Shown: positions 34,559 to 45,570 of the stretch, piece after piece
How positions within the stretch are numbered: the first letter of the stretch is position 1
Layout: the number at the start of each line of letters is the position of its first letter
NCBI RefSeq assembly: GCF_024756235.1
Contig: NZ_JANUGY010000001.1
Span: 434,001-498,000, forward strand
DNA length: 64,000 bases
Source of the DNA: Massilia kyonggiensis
Lineage (GTDB): Bacteria; Pseudomonadota; Gammaproteobacteria; Burkholderiales; Burkholderiaceae_D
Direction: 5' to 3'
Notes under the pieces: generated by a model
The model's input: the letters and a program-made list of their open reading frames with translations, nothing else
Database searches by the model: none
What the model was told of the DNA's origin: nothing
Position numbers and translations under genes: made by a program

Positions 34559-35416
34559 ATGACCGCCCAATTGATCGACGGAGTCAAACTTTCCCAACAA
34601 CTGCGCGCCGACATCGCCGCCCGCACCGCCGCCCTCACCGCTGCCGGCCACCAGCCCGGCCTGGCCGTGATCATCGTCGGCGACGATCCGGCCAGCCACG
34701 TCTACGTGCGCAACAAGGTCAAGGCCTGCGGCGACGTCGGCTTCCACTCGGTGCTGGAAAAGTACGAGGCCGACTTCTCCGAGCAGGCCCTGCTCGACCG
34801 CATCGCCGCGCTGAACGCGGATCCGGCCATCCACGGCATCCTCGTGCAGATGCCGCTGCCGAAGCACATCGACGCCTCGAAAGTCATCGAAGCCATCGCC
34901 ACCAGCAAGGACGTGGACGGCTACTCGGTGCTGTCCGCCGGCGAACTGATGGCCGGCCTGGAAGGCTTCCGCCCGTGCACCCCGTACGGCTGCATGAAGC
35001 TGATCGAGACGACCGGCGTCGACCTGCGCGGCAAGCATGCCGTGGTCATCGGCCGCAGCAACACGGTCGGCAAGCCGATGGCGCTGCTGCTCTTGCAACA
35101 GAATGCCACCGTCACCATCTGCCATAGCGGTACGCCGGACCTGGGCTACCACACCCGCCAGGCGGACGTCGTCGTGGCCGCCGTCGGCCGCCGCAACACG
35201 CTGACGGGCGACATGGTCAAGCCGGGCGCCATCGTCATCGACGTGGGCATCAACCGCAACGACGAGGGCAAGCTGTGCGGCGACGTCGACTTCGACAGTG
35301 TCAAGGAAGTCGCCGGCCACATCACGCCGGTGCCGGGTGGCGTGGGTCCGATGACCATCACCATGCTGCTGCAGAATACGCTGGAGTCGGCCGAGCGCGT
35401 GGCCAAGCGCGCGTAA
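34559..35416 (+). CDS. folD: Methylenetetrahydrofolate dehydrogenase/cyclohydrolase
   Basis: This bifunctional cytosolic enzyme of one-carbon metabolism interconverts 5,10-methylene-, methenyl- and 10-formyl-tetrahydrofolate. I chose the ATG at 34559 ([15 protein letters not shown], 285 residues) because family members start here and the open frame upstream, back to 34277, would translate the promoter. The catalytic Lys lies in [11 protein letters not shown]. The substrate segment is [12 protein letters not shown], the NADP loop [11 protein letters not shown] and the C-terminal [11 protein letters not shown] is intact. It stands alone, divergent from aceE. Confidence 0.96.
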   Translation: MTAQLIDGVKLSQQLRADIAARTAALTAAGHQPGLAVIIVGDDPASHVYVRNKVKACGDVGFHSVLEKYEADFSEQALLDRIAALNADPAIHGILVQMPLPKHIDASKVIEAIATSKDVDGYSVLSAGELMAGLEGFRPCTPYGCMKLIETTGVDLRGKHAVVIGRSNTVGKPMALLLLQQNATVTICHSGTPDLGYHTRQADVVVAAVGRRNTLTGDMVKPGAIVIDVGINRNDEGKLCGDVDFDSVKEVAGHITPVPGGVGPMTITMLLQNTLESAERVAKRA

Positions 35417-35477
35417 GCCTTTAAAAGGCTGGCCCGGGTAGTAAGATGGCGGTGAGATTGAATAAAGGACTCTACCT

Positions 35478-37562
<2,085 letters not shown>

Positions 37563-37567
37563 TCGAC

Positions 37568-38182
37568 ATGCGCGCCGTGGCCGTCGCCGCGCTGGCCCTC
37601 GCCGCTGCCGCTGCGCAGGGCCAGACGTACAAGTGGAAGGATGCGGCCGGCGTTACGCATTACAGCGATACGCCGCCGGCCAAGGGTGCGGCGCAAGTGC
37701 TGCGCCCGGACAGCCGGCAGGAAGCGGCGCCGTCGCTGCCGTACGAACTGGCGCGCGCCGTGAAGCTCCATCCCGTGACCCTGTACACGACGGCACGCTG
37801 CGACGCCTGCGACCAGGGCCGCGCCCTGCTGCGTGCGCGCGGCATCCCGTTCGCGGAAAAGACCGTGAACACCGAAGAAGATCGCGAGCAGCTGCACCGC
37901 GCCGGCGGCAAGGACGAGCTGCCGCTGCTCGTCGTCGGCAATCGCCAGGTGACGGGTTTTACGGCCGGCGCGTGGAACGAAGCGCTCGATGCCGCGTCTT
38001 ATCCACGCAAGGCCGTACTCCCGCCGGGCTACCGGACCGGCGCCAGCGAAGCAGCCGCCCCGGTTCCGCCGCCACGCCTGCCGGCGGCACCGGCGCCGGA
38101 TGCGGCCGCCGCGCAGGCGGAACGGCAACAGCCGCGCCAGCAGCCGCAGCCGAAGAAAACGCCACCGGATTTCCAGTTCTGA
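37568..38182 (+). CDS. DUF4124-glutaredoxin fusion, exported
   Basis: This 204-residue protein starts with a signal peptide (1-19, AQG-Q). A short DUF4124 domain follows (TYKWKDAAGVTHYSDTPP, about 20-50) and then a glutaredoxin-like thioredoxin fold with the dithiol CDAC (TTARCDACDQGRALL) and the cis-Pro region ELPLLVVGNRQVTGF. The C-terminus is a Pro/Ala/Gln-rich tail without known fold. It would reside in the periplasm, where a CxxC glutaredoxin has no glutathione partner, so its redox partner is unclear. The stop overlaps the holC start (TGATG). Confidence 0.85.
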   Translation: MRAVAVAALALAAAAAQGQTYKWKDAAGVTHYSDTPPAKGAAQVLRPDSRQEAAPSLPYELARAVKLHPVTLYTTARCDACDQGRALLRARGIPFAEKTVNTEEDREQLHRAGGKDELPLLVVGNRQVTGFTAGAWNEALDAASYPRKAVLPPGYRTGASEAAAPVPPPRLPAAPAPDAAAAQAERQQPRQQPQPKKTPPDFQF

Positions 38183-38622
38183 TGACTCCGACGCCCATGA
38201 CCCGGATCGACTTCCACACCAACATCCCCGACAAGCTCAGCTACGTCTGCCGCCTCGCGCGCAAGGCGTACGCGGCGCGCGCGAAGCTCGTCCTGCTGGC
38301 CGACAGTCCGGCGCAGGCGGAGGCCCTGAACGAGGCGCTGTGGACGCTGTCCGGCACCGACTTCATCCCGCACGTGATGGCGGGCGATCCCCTCGCGCCG
38401 GAGACCCCGGTCATCGTCACGGCCGACGAAAGCGTCGAGCTGCCGCACCGCGACATGCTCGTGAACCTGACGCGGCGCACGCCGGCCGGCTTCGAACAGT
38501 TCGCGCGCGTGTTCGAGATCATCTCGACAGACGAGGAAGACGCCGCCGCCGGCCGCGCGCGCTACGTCGCGTACAAGAAGCAGTCCTATCCGTTGACCCA
38601 CTTCGTGGCGGGGCAATCATGA
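38182..38622 (+). CDS. holC: DNA polymerase III chi subunit
   Basis: The start at 38182 overlaps the previous stop; an in-frame ATG 15 bases later (MTRIDFHTNIPDKL) fits the family start equally well. The product of 146 (or 141) residues shows the chi pattern: RIDFHTNIPDKLSYVCRLARKAY, ALWTLSGTDFIPHV and LPHRDMLVNLT. Chi links the clamp loader to single-stranded-DNA-binding protein at the replication fork. The gene overlaps the next start by 4 bases (ATGA). Confidence 0.92.
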   Translation: MTPTPMTRIDFHTNIPDKLSYVCRLARKAYAARAKLVLLADSPAQAEALNEALWTLSGTDFIPHVMAGDPLAPETPVIVTADESVELPHRDMLVNLTRRTPAGFEQFARVFEIISTDEEDAAAGRARYVAYKKQSYPLTHFVAGQS

Positions 38623-38990
38623 GCGATATTCCCTTCAACGACGAAAGCATTCCCGTCCTCACCGAGGTCGTGGCCGAGGTTGCGCCCGACAGCGCGCCGG
38701 CGCCCGTAGCCGAAGCCCAGCCCGAACCTGAGCAGCCCCCGCCGCGCGAGCTCGACGACGACGCCTGGCGCGCCCTCGAGGAACGCCTCGTCGCGCGCGT
38801 GCTCGACCGGCTGCAGGACCGCGTCGAGCTGGTGCTGGAAGACCAGGTCCGCAGCAGCATGGCGCCCGTGCTGGACCACGTGGTGACGCGGCTCGCGACG
38901 GAATTGCGCGACGGGCTGCAGGTGACGGTCGAACAGGTCGTCGCGCGCGCCGTCGCGCAGGAGCTCACGCACCTGCGCTCGCGCGACTGA
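38619..38990 (+). CDS. Small acidic protein of unknown function downstream of holC
   Basis: This 123-residue protein overlaps the holC stop (ATGA) and is very acidic and Pro-rich in its first 45 residues. A predicted long amphipathic helical region follows (residues 50-118: repeated hydrophobic positions with V-L-x-x-V spacing) that could form a coiled coil. There is no signal peptide or membrane segment. I do not recognise a family. Its tight linkage to holC suggests co-expression, and a role near the replisome is only a guess from context. Confidence 0.7.
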   Translation: MSDIPFNDESIPVLTEVVAEVAPDSAPAPVAEAQPEPEQPPPRELDDDAWRALEERLVARVLDRLQDRVELVLEDQVRSSMAPVLDHVVTRLATELRDGLQVTVEQVVARAVAQELTHLRSRD

Positions 38991-39017
38991 ACTCTATCGT
39001 TCTCTCCATTAGAACGC

Positions 39018-39034
39018 TTTGCGCTTGGCGCAAA
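39018..39034 (+). promoter_or_regulatory. Inverted repeat upstream of the binding-protein gene
   Basis: Perfect TTTGCGC-TTG-GCGCAAA, 48 bases before the ATG at 39082. It could be an operator or a small leader hairpin. No further evidence. Confidence 0.35.
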
Positions 39035-39081
39035 TTAGAGTAACTTTGCTCAGCGTACATACCACCCTTCCTGGAGAGAAC

Positions 39082-40218
39082 ATGCAGGTCACTACGAAAC
39101 TCATCCCCTTTGCCATCGCCCTCGCCTTCGCGGGCACCGCGAGCGCACAGCAAGTCGTCAAGATCGGCCACGTGGCGCCCATCTCCGGCCCCAGCGCCCA
39201 CCTCGGCAAGGACAACGAGAACGCCGCGCGCATGGCGATCGACGAGCTCAACGCGAAGGGCTTCACGCTGAACGGCCAGAAGGCCACGCTGCAACTGATC
39301 TCGGAAGATGACGGCGCCGATCCCAAGCAGGGCACGGCGGTGGCGCAGAAGCTCGTCGATGCGAAAGTCAACGGCGTGGTCGGCCACCTGAATTCCGGTA
39401 CCACCGTGCCCGCGTCGAAGATCTACAACGACGCCGGTATCGTGCAGATCTCGCCCGCCACGACGGCGCCTGTCTACACGCGCCAGCGTTTCCCGGGCGC
39501 ATTCCGCGTCGTCGCCAGCGACGCCAAGCTGGGCAGCACGCTGAGCAAGTACGCGATCGACACGCTGCACGCGAAGAACATCGCCATCATCGACGACCGC
39601 ACGACGTACGGCCAGGGCGTCGCGGACGAATTCGCGAAGGGCCTGAAAAAGCCGGGCATCAAGGTCGTCGGCCGCGAATTCACGAGCGCGACGGCCACCG
39701 ACTACACGGCGATCCTCACGTCGATCAAGGCGAAGAAGCCGGACCTGATCTTCTTCGGCGGCATGGATTCCGTCGCGGGGCCGATGCTCAAGCAGATGAA
39801 GGCACTGGGCATCACGGCCGTGTTCATGGGCGGCGACGGCATGTGCACGGACGCGCTGGGCCGCCTGGCCGGCGACGGCCTCGGCGAAGGCAAGGTGTAT
39901 TGCGCCGAAGCGGGCGGCGTGAAGGGTCCGCAGGAAAAAGTCATGGAAGACTTCCGCGCGCGCTACAAGAAGAAATTCAACATGGACGTGCAGCTGTACG
40001 CGCCGTACGTCTACGATTCCGTGATGGTGATGGCGACGGCGATGCAGAACGCGAAATCGGCCGATCCCGCCAAATACCTGCCGGTCCTCAAGAACATCAA
40101 GTACGAGGGCGTGACCGGCACGATCCAGTTCGATGCGAACGGCGACATCAAGGATGGCGCGCTGACCCTGTTCACCTACAAGGGCGGCAAGCGCACGAAA
40201 CTCGACGTGATCCGCTGA
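39082..40218 (+). CDS. Branched-chain amino-acid ABC transporter periplasmic binding protein (LivK type)
   Basis: The ATG at 39082 has a GGAGAG ribosome site and a signal peptide (1-23, ASA-Q); 378 residues. The protein is a type I periplasmic binding protein: VVKIGHVAPISGPSAHLGKDNENAARMAIDELNAKG at the N-terminus, then GVVGHLNSGTTVPASKIYNDAGI and the C-terminal lobe with DSVMVMATAMQNA. It is assigned to the Leu/Ile/Val-binding group, though aromatic or amide ligands are also known. No permease or ATPase gene is adjacent, so it is an orphan binding protein here; partners must be elsewhere. Confidence 0.9.
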   Translation: MQVTTKLIPFAIALAFAGTASAQQVVKIGHVAPISGPSAHLGKDNENAARMAIDELNAKGFTLNGQKATLQLISEDDGADPKQGTAVAQKLVDAKVNGVVGHLNSGTTVPASKIYNDAGIVQISPATTAPVYTRQRFPGAFRVVASDAKLGSTLSKYAIDTLHAKNIAIIDDRTTYGQGVADEFAKGLKKPGIKVVGREFTSATATDYTAILTSIKAKKPDLIFFGGMDSVAGPMLKQMKALGITAVFMGGDGMCTDALGRLAGDGLGEGKVYCAEAGGVKGPQEKVMEDFRARYKKKFNMDVQLYAPYVYDSVMVMATAMQNAKSADPAKYLPVLKNIKYEGVTGTIQFDANGDIKDGALTLFTYKGGKRTKLDVIR

Positions 40219-40227
40219 GCGCAATAA

Positions 40228-40261
40228 AAAAAGCGCGCCTGCAATGCATGGCGCGCTTTTT
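40228..40261. terminator. Bidirectional terminator between the binding protein and cytochrome c
   Basis: Perfect 12-bp stem AAAAAGCGCGCC / GGCGCGCTTTTT, 10-base loop, T-runs in both directions, 10 bases after the plus-strand stop. It also serves the convergent cytochrome gene. Confidence 0.9.
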
Positions 40262-40282
40262 ATTCGGCGTTGGATCGCGGGA

Positions 40283-40597
40283 TTATTTCTGCGCCAGGAC
40301 CCACTTGACCAGCGTGTGCGCTTCCGCTTCGCTGACTTGCGGATTGGCCGGCATCGGGACCGGACCCCAGACGCCCGAACCACCCTTCAGGACCTTCTGG
40401 ACCAGCTTGCCTTCGGCATCTTTCTGGCCTGCGTATTTGGCGGCGACGTCCTTGTAGGCCGGGCCGACCAGCTTGGTTTGCACCGAGTGGCAAGCCATGC
40501 AATTCTTGGCCTTCGCCAGGGCGGCCGCGTCTTGCGCGTAGGCGCCGGTCGAAGCCAGGGCAGAGACTGCAGCAAACAACATCATGGTACGTTTCAT
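40283..40597 (-). CDS. Exported class I c-type cytochrome
   Basis: This 104-residue protein has a signal peptide (1-21, AYA-Q) and one haem-binding CMACH (Cys33-x-x-Cys-His). The distal haem ligand is probably the Met of WGPVPMPANP. This size and pattern match cytochrome c-551/c8-type electron carriers of the periplasm, which pass electrons to terminal oxidases or reductases. It stands alone; the partner oxidoreductase is not in the window. Upstream (minus strand) is AT-rich and may hold the promoter. Confidence 0.93.
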   Translation of the reverse strand: MKRTMMLFAAVSALASTGAYAQDAAALAKAKNCMACHSVQTKLVGPAYKDVAAKYAGQKDAEGKLVQKVLKGGSGVWGPVPMPANPQVSEAEAHTLVKWVLAQK

Positions 40598-40771
40598 CGA
40601 CTCTCTCCAGTTGGGGGCATTTCTATAATTCGAATTCTATCGGGTTTCCGGCGCAAAAGCGGCGTAGACATATTCAGTAACGGATGATACAGATACTCGT
40701 TGACCAGATGGCAGTATTCCGTTGCTTATCAGCAGCACTGTTGTAACATGGCCGCTCGAAAGGAAATCGTC

Positions 40772-40996
40772 ATGCCCCTGATCCTGCTGATCCTCGTCCT
40801 CGTCGTCCTGCGCTATTTCGAGGTCTGGCGCTTCGCCGAACTGTCCTGGTGGTGGATCGTCGGCCTGATGGTCGCCGGCTTCATCTGGTTCGAATTCATC
40901 GAAAAGATGCTGGGCCTCGACAAGCGCAAGGCCCACGACCTCGACGACAAGCGGCGCAAGGAACGCGTCAAGCAAAGCTTCGACAAGCGCAAATAA
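40772..40996 (+). CDS. Small Trp-rich protein (TIGR04438 type)
   Basis: I chose the ATG at 40772 (MPLILLILVLVVLRYFEVW...), 74 residues, with an AGGAAA ribosome site 7 bases before; an upstream in-frame ATG would add a basic leader with no site. The protein has two hydrophobic stretches (3-14; 28-40) with the Trp-rich ELSWWWIVGLM between them and a highly charged tail (KRKAHDLDDKRRKERVKQSFDKRK). This is the pattern of the betaproteobacterial small Trp-rich family, whose function is not known. It probably sits in the inner membrane with the tail in the cytosol. Confidence 0.82.
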   Translation: MPLILLILVLVVLRYFEVWRFAELSWWWIVGLMVAGFIWFEFIEKMLGLDKRKAHDLDDKRRKERVKQSFDKRK

Positions 40997-41088
40997 GCGC
41001 ACACAGCGCCCGGCAGCTTAGCACGCAGGGCGCGTTGCCGAACCTGCCATATGGCGTATATGGCATGTTCCCCAAGCGTATGAACCCC

Positions 41089-41317
41089 AATTCGGGGTCA
41101 GAGCACATTTCGCTGAAAATTCGGGGTCAGAGCACTTTTTCGCACAATTGATTTCATACGCGAGTTGCCGGCCGACGGACGCCCAGGCGCCAAAGATTCC
41201 CGGGGAGTGATCACGGCGCACTGGAAGGATTCCTCGCCCTGTGATGCGCTCGATCTATTGCATGAAAATGTGCTCTGACCCCGAATTTGCGGAAAAATGT
41301 GCTCTGACCCCGAATTT
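41089..41317. mobile_element. REP/MITE-like element with four TTCGGGGTCAGAGCAC repeats
   Basis: Two direct copies (41089-41110, 41118-41140) face two inverted copies (41265-41288, 41293-41317), so the 229-bp stretch has double inverted ends around about 125 bp of unlabelled sequence without a gene. The motif is like repeats often found around REP-associated tyrosine (RAYT) transposases in betaproteobacteria. The last copy ends 2 bases before the ilvD stop codon. It is likely a non-autonomous or decayed element; no transposase remains. The rest of the gap (40997-41088) holds nothing I recognise. Confidence 0.6.
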
Positions 41318-41319
41318 AT

Positions 41320-42993
41320 TCAGCAGGTGACGGCGCCCTTGCTGGCCGGCTGCGCGATCGCCGCGAACTTGGCCAGCACGCCACGCGTATAGCGCGGTGC
41401 CGGCCGCACCCACGCCGCGCGGCGGCGGGCGATCTCGTCGTCCGGCACGTTCAGCTGGATCAGCTGCTGGTGCGCGTCGATCGTGATCGAGTCCCCTTCC
41501 TGCACGAGCGCGATCGTGCCGCCCTCGAACGCTTCCGGCGCCACGTGGCCCACGACCATGCCCCAGGTGCCGCCCGAGAATCGTCCGTCCGTGATCAAGC
41601 CGACGGATTCGCCGAGCCCCTTGCCGATCAGCGCCGCCGTCGGCGCCAGCATCTCCGGCATGCCCGGACCGCCGCGCGGGCCCAGGTAGCGCAGCACGAG
41701 CACGTCGCCCGGATTGATGTTATTCGCGAGGATCGTGTCCATCGCGCTGTACTCGTCGTCGAACACGCGCGCCGGCCCCGTGATCACGGGATTCTTCAGG
41801 CCCGTGATCTTGGCCACGCAGCCTTCCGGCGACAAATTCCCCTTCAAGATCGCCAGGTGGCCTTCGCTGTACAGCGCGCGGTCCAGCGGGCGGATGACGT
41901 CCTGCCCCGCGGGCGGCACGGACGGCACGTTCGCCAGCTCCTCCGCCAGCGTGCGGCCCGTGATGGTGATGCAGCCGCCGTGCAGCAGCCCCGCGTCCAG
42001 CAGCAGCTTCATCACCTGCGGGATGCCGCCCGCCTTGTGCAGGTCCGTCGCGACGTATTCGCCGGACGGTTTCAGGTTGCAGATCACGGGGACCTTGCGG
42101 CGCACGCGCTCGAAATCGTCGATCGTCCATTCCACCTCGGCCGCGTGCGCGATGGCGAGGTAGTGCAGCACGGCGTTGGTGGAACCGCCGGTCGCCATGA
42201 TCAGGGCCACCGCGTTCTCGATGGACTGTCTCGTGATGATGTCGCGCGGCTTCAGGTCGCGCTTGACGGCTTCCACGAGCACGCGCGCCGACTCCGCCGC
42301 CGATCCCACCTTTTCGTCGTCCGGATTGGCCATCGTCGACGAGTACAGCAGCGACATGCCGAGCGCCTCGAACGACGACGACATCGTGTTCGCCGTGTAC
42401 ATCCCGCCGCACGATCCGGATGACGGGCAGGCGTTGCGCTCGATGCCGTCGAAATCCTCCTGGCTCATGCGCCCCGCCGTGAATTCGCCGACGGCCTCAA
42501 AAGCGGAGACGATCGTCAGGTCCTTGCCCTTCCAGTGCCCCGGCCTGATTGTCCCGCCATACACGTAGATGCCGGGGACGTTCGTGCGCGCGAGCGCGAT
42601 CATCCCGCCCGGCATATTCTTGTCGCAGCCGCCGATCACGACGACGCCGTCCATCCACTGGCCGTTGACGCACGTCTCGATGCAGTCGGCGATCACTTCG
42701 CGCGAGATCAGCGAGAACTTCATGCCCTCGGTCCCCATCGACATGCCGTCGGAAATGGTGGGCGTCCCGAACACCTGCGGATTCGCACCGGCATCGCGGA
42801 TGGTGGCAATGGCCACGTCGGCCAGTTTCTGCAGGCCCGCGTTGCAGGGCGTGATCGTGGAATGACCGTTGGCGACGCCGATCATCGGCTTGTCGAAATC
42901 CTCCTTGCGGTAGCCCATCGCGTAATACATCGAGCGGTTCGGGCTGCGGGCGACGCCTTCGGTCACATGGCGGGAACGGCGGTTGTAGGGCAT
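41320..42993 (-). CDS. ilvD: Dihydroxy-acid dehydratase
   Basis: This 557-residue iron-sulfur enzyme performs the third common step of valine/isoleucine synthesis (dihydroxy acid to 2-keto acid). Three Cys regions can bind the cluster: [22 protein letters not shown] and [16 protein letters not shown]. The 557-residue length is that of the group that often uses a [2Fe-2S] cluster rather than the longer E. coli type; this is inferred from length only. It is on the minus strand, divergent from the LysR gene, which lies 115 bases away. Confidence 0.95.
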   Translation of the reverse strand: MPYNRRSRHVTEGVARSPNRSMYYAMGYRKEDFDKPMIGVANGHSTITPCNAGLQKLADVAIATIRDAGANPQVFGTPTISDGMSMGTEGMKFSLISREVIADCIETCVNGQWMDGVVVIGGCDKNMPGGMIALARTNVPGIYVYGGTIRPGHWKGKDLTIVSAFEAVGEFTAGRMSQEDFDGIERNACPSSGSCGGMYTANTMSSSFEALGMSLLYSSTMANPDDEKVGSAAESARVLVEAVKRDLKPRDIITRQSIENAVALIMATGGSTNAVLHYLAIAHAAEVEWTIDDFERVRRKVPVICNLKPSGEYVATDLHKAGGIPQVMKLLLDAGLLHGGCITITGRTLAEELANVPSVPPAGQDVIRPLDRALYSEGHLAILKGNLSPEGCVAKITGLKNPVITGPARVFDDEYSAMDTILANNINPGDVLVLRYLGPRGGPGMPEMLAPTAALIGKGLGESVGLITDGRFSGGTWGMVVGHVAPEAFEGGTIALVQEGDSITIDAHQQLIQLNVPDDEIARRRAAWVRPAPRYTRGVLAKFAAIAQPASKGAVTC

Positions 42994-43108
42994 GGTCGGC
43001 TCCTGAGGGACGATTTTTCCAGCATGCCGCGCGGACCGGTCCGCGTCAAATGGGCGGTCACGCGTGCTTCTGATATGCTGCGCGAATCACAGGCATGTCA
43101 CCCATACG

Positions 43109-43996
43109 ATGAACATAGAAACACGCCAGCTGCGCTACTTCGTCACCGTGGCCGAGGAATTGCACTTCGGCCGCGCCGCCGTGCGCCTGCACATGACGCA
43201 GCCGCCGCTGTCGCAGGCGATCGCCGCGCTGGAAGATGGCCTCGGCACCGCGCTGTTCCTGCGCAACCGCCGCACGGTCGCGCTGACGCCCGCCGGCAGC
43301 GCCCTCCTCCCCGAGGCCCGCCGCATTTTGTCCGAGGCTGCGCTGCTGCCCGACCTGGCGCGGCGCGCGGCCAGCGGCGAGACGGGACGGCTGGCGCTCG
43401 CGTTCATCACGTCGGCCGACTACAGCGTGCTGCCGCCTTTCCTGCGCCGCTACAGCGAACGCTATCCCGGCGTGCAGCTGTCGCTGCAGGAAGCGACGTC
43501 CGACGTGCAGGTGGACGAACTGCTGCGCGGCCGCATCGACGCCGGCCTCCTGATTCCCCCGCTGCCCGACCGCGCGCGCGCCGAGCTCGATTACATGAAG
43601 GTGCTCGATGAGCCGCTGATCTTGTGCGCGCCCGCGGGCCTGCTGCGCAAGAAAGGACCGGTCGCACTGCGCAACCTGCCCGCTCTGCCTTTGATTATTT
43701 TTCCGCGCGAGATCTCGCCCGCGCTGCACGATGCGATCCTGTCCTGCTTCCGTGAAGCCGGCATCACGCCGGCCATCGGCCAGCAGGCCATCCAGATGCA
43801 AACGATCGTGAGCCTGGTCTCCGCAGGCATGGGGTTGGCACTTGTGCCACAATCCGTGTCGAACCTGATGCGGCCGGGCGTAGAATACCGTGCCCTCGCC
43901 GACGCGACCCCACTGGTCGAGACCGGCATCGCATGGCGCCGCGATAACCCTTCGCCGGTGCTCAAGGGCTTCCTGGAACTACTGAGGACAATTTAA
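43109..43996 (+). CDS. LysR-family transcriptional regulator
   Basis: The ATG at 43109 (MNIETRQLRYFVTVAEELHF) is the family start; 15 upstream in-frame codons are not conserved in LysR proteins. The protein has 295 residues. The N-terminal winged helix is followed by a substrate-binding domain with two alpha/beta lobes (ADYSVLPPFLRRYSERYPGV ... GLALVPQSVSNL). It could control the divergent ilvD, since LysR regulators often act on divergent genes, but the signal is unknown. It ends 2 bases before lgt. Confidence 0.9.
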   Translation: MNIETRQLRYFVTVAEELHFGRAAVRLHMTQPPLSQAIAALEDGLGTALFLRNRRTVALTPAGSALLPEARRILSEAALLPDLARRAASGETGRLALAFITSADYSVLPPFLRRYSERYPGVQLSLQEATSDVQVDELLRGRIDAGLLIPPLPDRARAELDYMKVLDEPLILCAPAGLLRKKGPVALRNLPALPLIIFPREISPALHDAILSCFREAGITPAIGQQAIQMQTIVSLVSAGMGLALVPQSVSNLMRPGVEYRALADATPLVETGIAWRRDNPSPVLKGFLELLRTI

Positions 43997-43998
43997 TT

Positions 43999-44811
43999 AT
44001 GCTCGTTCACCCGCAACCGAACCCGGTCGCCTTCAGCATCGGCCCCGTCGACATCCACTGGTACGGGATCATGTACGTGATCGCCTTCGCCCTGTTCATC
44101 ATGCTCGGCCGCGTGCGCATCAAGACGCAGGCCCATGTGCAGGCACAGGGCTGGACCAACGCCGACCTCGACGACATGCTGTTCTACGGGATGCTGGGCG
44201 TGGTGATCGGCGGACGCCTCGGCGAAGTGCTGTTCTACCAGCCCGCCTATTATTTTTCGCATCCGGCCGAAATCTTCATGACCTGGCACGGCGGCATGTC
44301 GTACCACGGCGGCTTCCTCGGCGTGCTGATCGCGATGGCGCTGTGGGCTCGCAAGCGCGGCCGCAACCTGATCGACGTGTACGATTTCATCGCGCCGATG
44401 GTCCCCATCGGCTACGCGTGCGGGCGCCTCGGTAATTTCATCAACGCGGAGCTGCCGGGCCGCCTGGCCGATCCGAACCTGCCGTGGGCGATGCTGTGGC
44501 CGGGCGTGGAAGGCCTGCGCCATCCGTCGCCGCTGTACCAGATGCTCGTGGACGGCATCCTCGTCTTCGTGATCATGTGGCTGTTCGCGCGCAAGCCGCG
44601 GCCGCGTCTTGCGGTCGGTGCGCTGTACACGCTGCTGTATGGCTGTGCGCGTTTCTTCACCGAGTATTTCCGCGTGCCCGATTGGGAGACGCATGTGATG
44701 GGATTGCCGATCACGTCGGGTCAGGTGTTGTCGCTGCCGATGATCGTGGCGGGCCTGATCATGCTGGGGTGGGCGTATTCCGGCGCGAACAAGCGCGCCG
44801 TGCACGCATAG
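43999..44811 (+). CDS. lgt: Prolipoprotein diacylglyceryl transferase
   Basis: This 270-residue multi-pass inner-membrane enzyme adds diacylglycerol to the lipobox Cys of prolipoproteins, the first step of lipoprotein maturation. Visible features are seven hydrophobic segments, the Lgt signature with GGRLGEVLFY, the conserved HGGMSYHGG, PIGYACGRLGNFINAE and ARFFTEYFRVPD. It follows the LysR stop by 2 bases, so the two may be cotranscribed. Nearby lipoproteins in this window (two at 54-55 kb, two efflux components) are substrates. Confidence 0.95.
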   Translation: MLVHPQPNPVAFSIGPVDIHWYGIMYVIAFALFIMLGRVRIKTQAHVQAQGWTNADLDDMLFYGMLGVVIGGRLGEVLFYQPAYYFSHPAEIFMTWHGGMSYHGGFLGVLIAMALWARKRGRNLIDVYDFIAPMVPIGYACGRLGNFINAELPGRLADPNLPWAMLWPGVEGLRHPSPLYQMLVDGILVFVIMWLFARKPRPRLAVGALYTLLYGCARFFTEYFRVPDWETHVMGLPITSGQVLSLPMIVAGLIMLGWAYSGANKRAVHA

Positions 44812-44814
44812 CGT

Positions 44815-45276
44815 TTACACGCCCATCAACGCCAAGACTGCATCCCACTGCCCTTTCGTGACCGGCGAAATGGACAACCTGCTGCCCTTCTGCAGCAGCA
44901 CCATGTCTTCCAACGCCGGCACGCCGCGCATCTCCGTCAGCGGCAGGTAGCGCCCTTCCGCCACCGCCGTCACGTCGACGGAGATCCAGCGCGGCTGCTC
45001 GCGCGTCGCCTTCGGATCGAAATAGTGGCTGGAAGGGTCGAACTGCGACGCATCCGGATACGCGCCGCTGGCCACCTTCGCGATGCCCGCGACACCCGGC
45101 ACGGCGCAACTGGAGTGATAGAACAGGACGCCGTCGCCGACTTCCATCTGGTCGCGCATGAAATTGCGGGCCTGGTAGTTGCGCACGCCGAACCAGGCGA
45201 CCGTCTTGCCGGGCGCCGCGAGGACGTCGGCGAAACTCACTTCATCGGGTTCGGATTTCATCAACCAGTAGCGCAT
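44815..45276 (-). CDS. EVE-domain protein
   Basis: This 153-residue protein consists of one EVE (PUA-like) domain: MRYWLMKSEPDEVSF, FGVRNYQARNFMRDQMEVGDGVLFYHS and a C-terminal SRLSISPVTKGQW. EVE domains bind modified bases in DNA or RNA; the target here is unknown. It is the 3'-most gene of the zapB-zapA-6S-EVE arrangement, convergent with lgt, with only 3 bases between their stop codons. Confidence 0.93.
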   Translation of the reverse strand: MRYWLMKSEPDEVSFADVLAAPGKTVAWFGVRNYQARNFMRDQMEVGDGVLFYHSSCAVPGVAGIAKVASGAYPDASQFDPSSHYFDPKATREQPRWISVDVTAVAEGRYLPLTEMRGVPALEDMVLLQKGSRLSISPVTKGQWDAVLALMGV

Positions 45277-45303
45277 GCGCGGTCTCCAATCGGAAGCACA
45301 AAT

Positions 45304-45341
45304 GAAAAAGCGGCTGCGAACTTATCGTACGCAACCGCTTC
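45304..45341 (-). terminator. Terminator of the 6S RNA gene
   Basis: On the minus strand, arms AAGCGGTTGCG (45330-45340) and CGCAGCCGCTT (45308-45318) pair over 11 positions including one G-U, with an 11-base loop, followed by TTTTTC. It lies at the 3' end of 6S and about 30 bases before the EVE start. Confidence 0.85.
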
Positions 45342-45526
45342 GGAATATATCCCCGCCTGTGCCGTTTTTGCCGGCATCCCGAACCTGATGGCTCAAGGTG
45401 GTCGTAGTCAGTTCAATTTCGGGTTCGTCGAACTAGCGACGATCGCGCCCACCAAACATGTTCCACAACCTATGCGAAAGAATGGTTCAAGGAATATATG
45501 GCAAATCTCGAACACCGCAGGGTAGA
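45342..45526 (-). ncRNA. ssrS: 6S RNA
   Basis: Called from position (between zapA and an EVE-domain gene, the usual betaproteobacterial place) and sequence. On the minus strand the RNA begins with CCCUGCGGUGUUCG and ends with a matching CAGGCGGGGAUAUAUUCC. The middle carries the large open region, and the characteristic ACGACCACCUUGAGCC and UUCGGGAUGCCGGC segments are in the 3' half. The RNA would be about 185 bases and bind the housekeeping sigma-70 holoenzyme, imitating an open promoter, mainly in stationary phase. Ends are approximate. It may be made from the zapBA transcript or from its own promoter. Confidence 0.85.
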
Positions 45527-45570
45527 CGGCAGTTTACTACGATGGCCGGGCATGTCAAACGTTTTTAGGC

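Noticed and set aside
35410..35430. Palindrome AGCCTTT-A-AAAGGCT after folD as terminator
   Set aside because: The central loop is a single base, so a hairpin cannot form well; no T-run follows.
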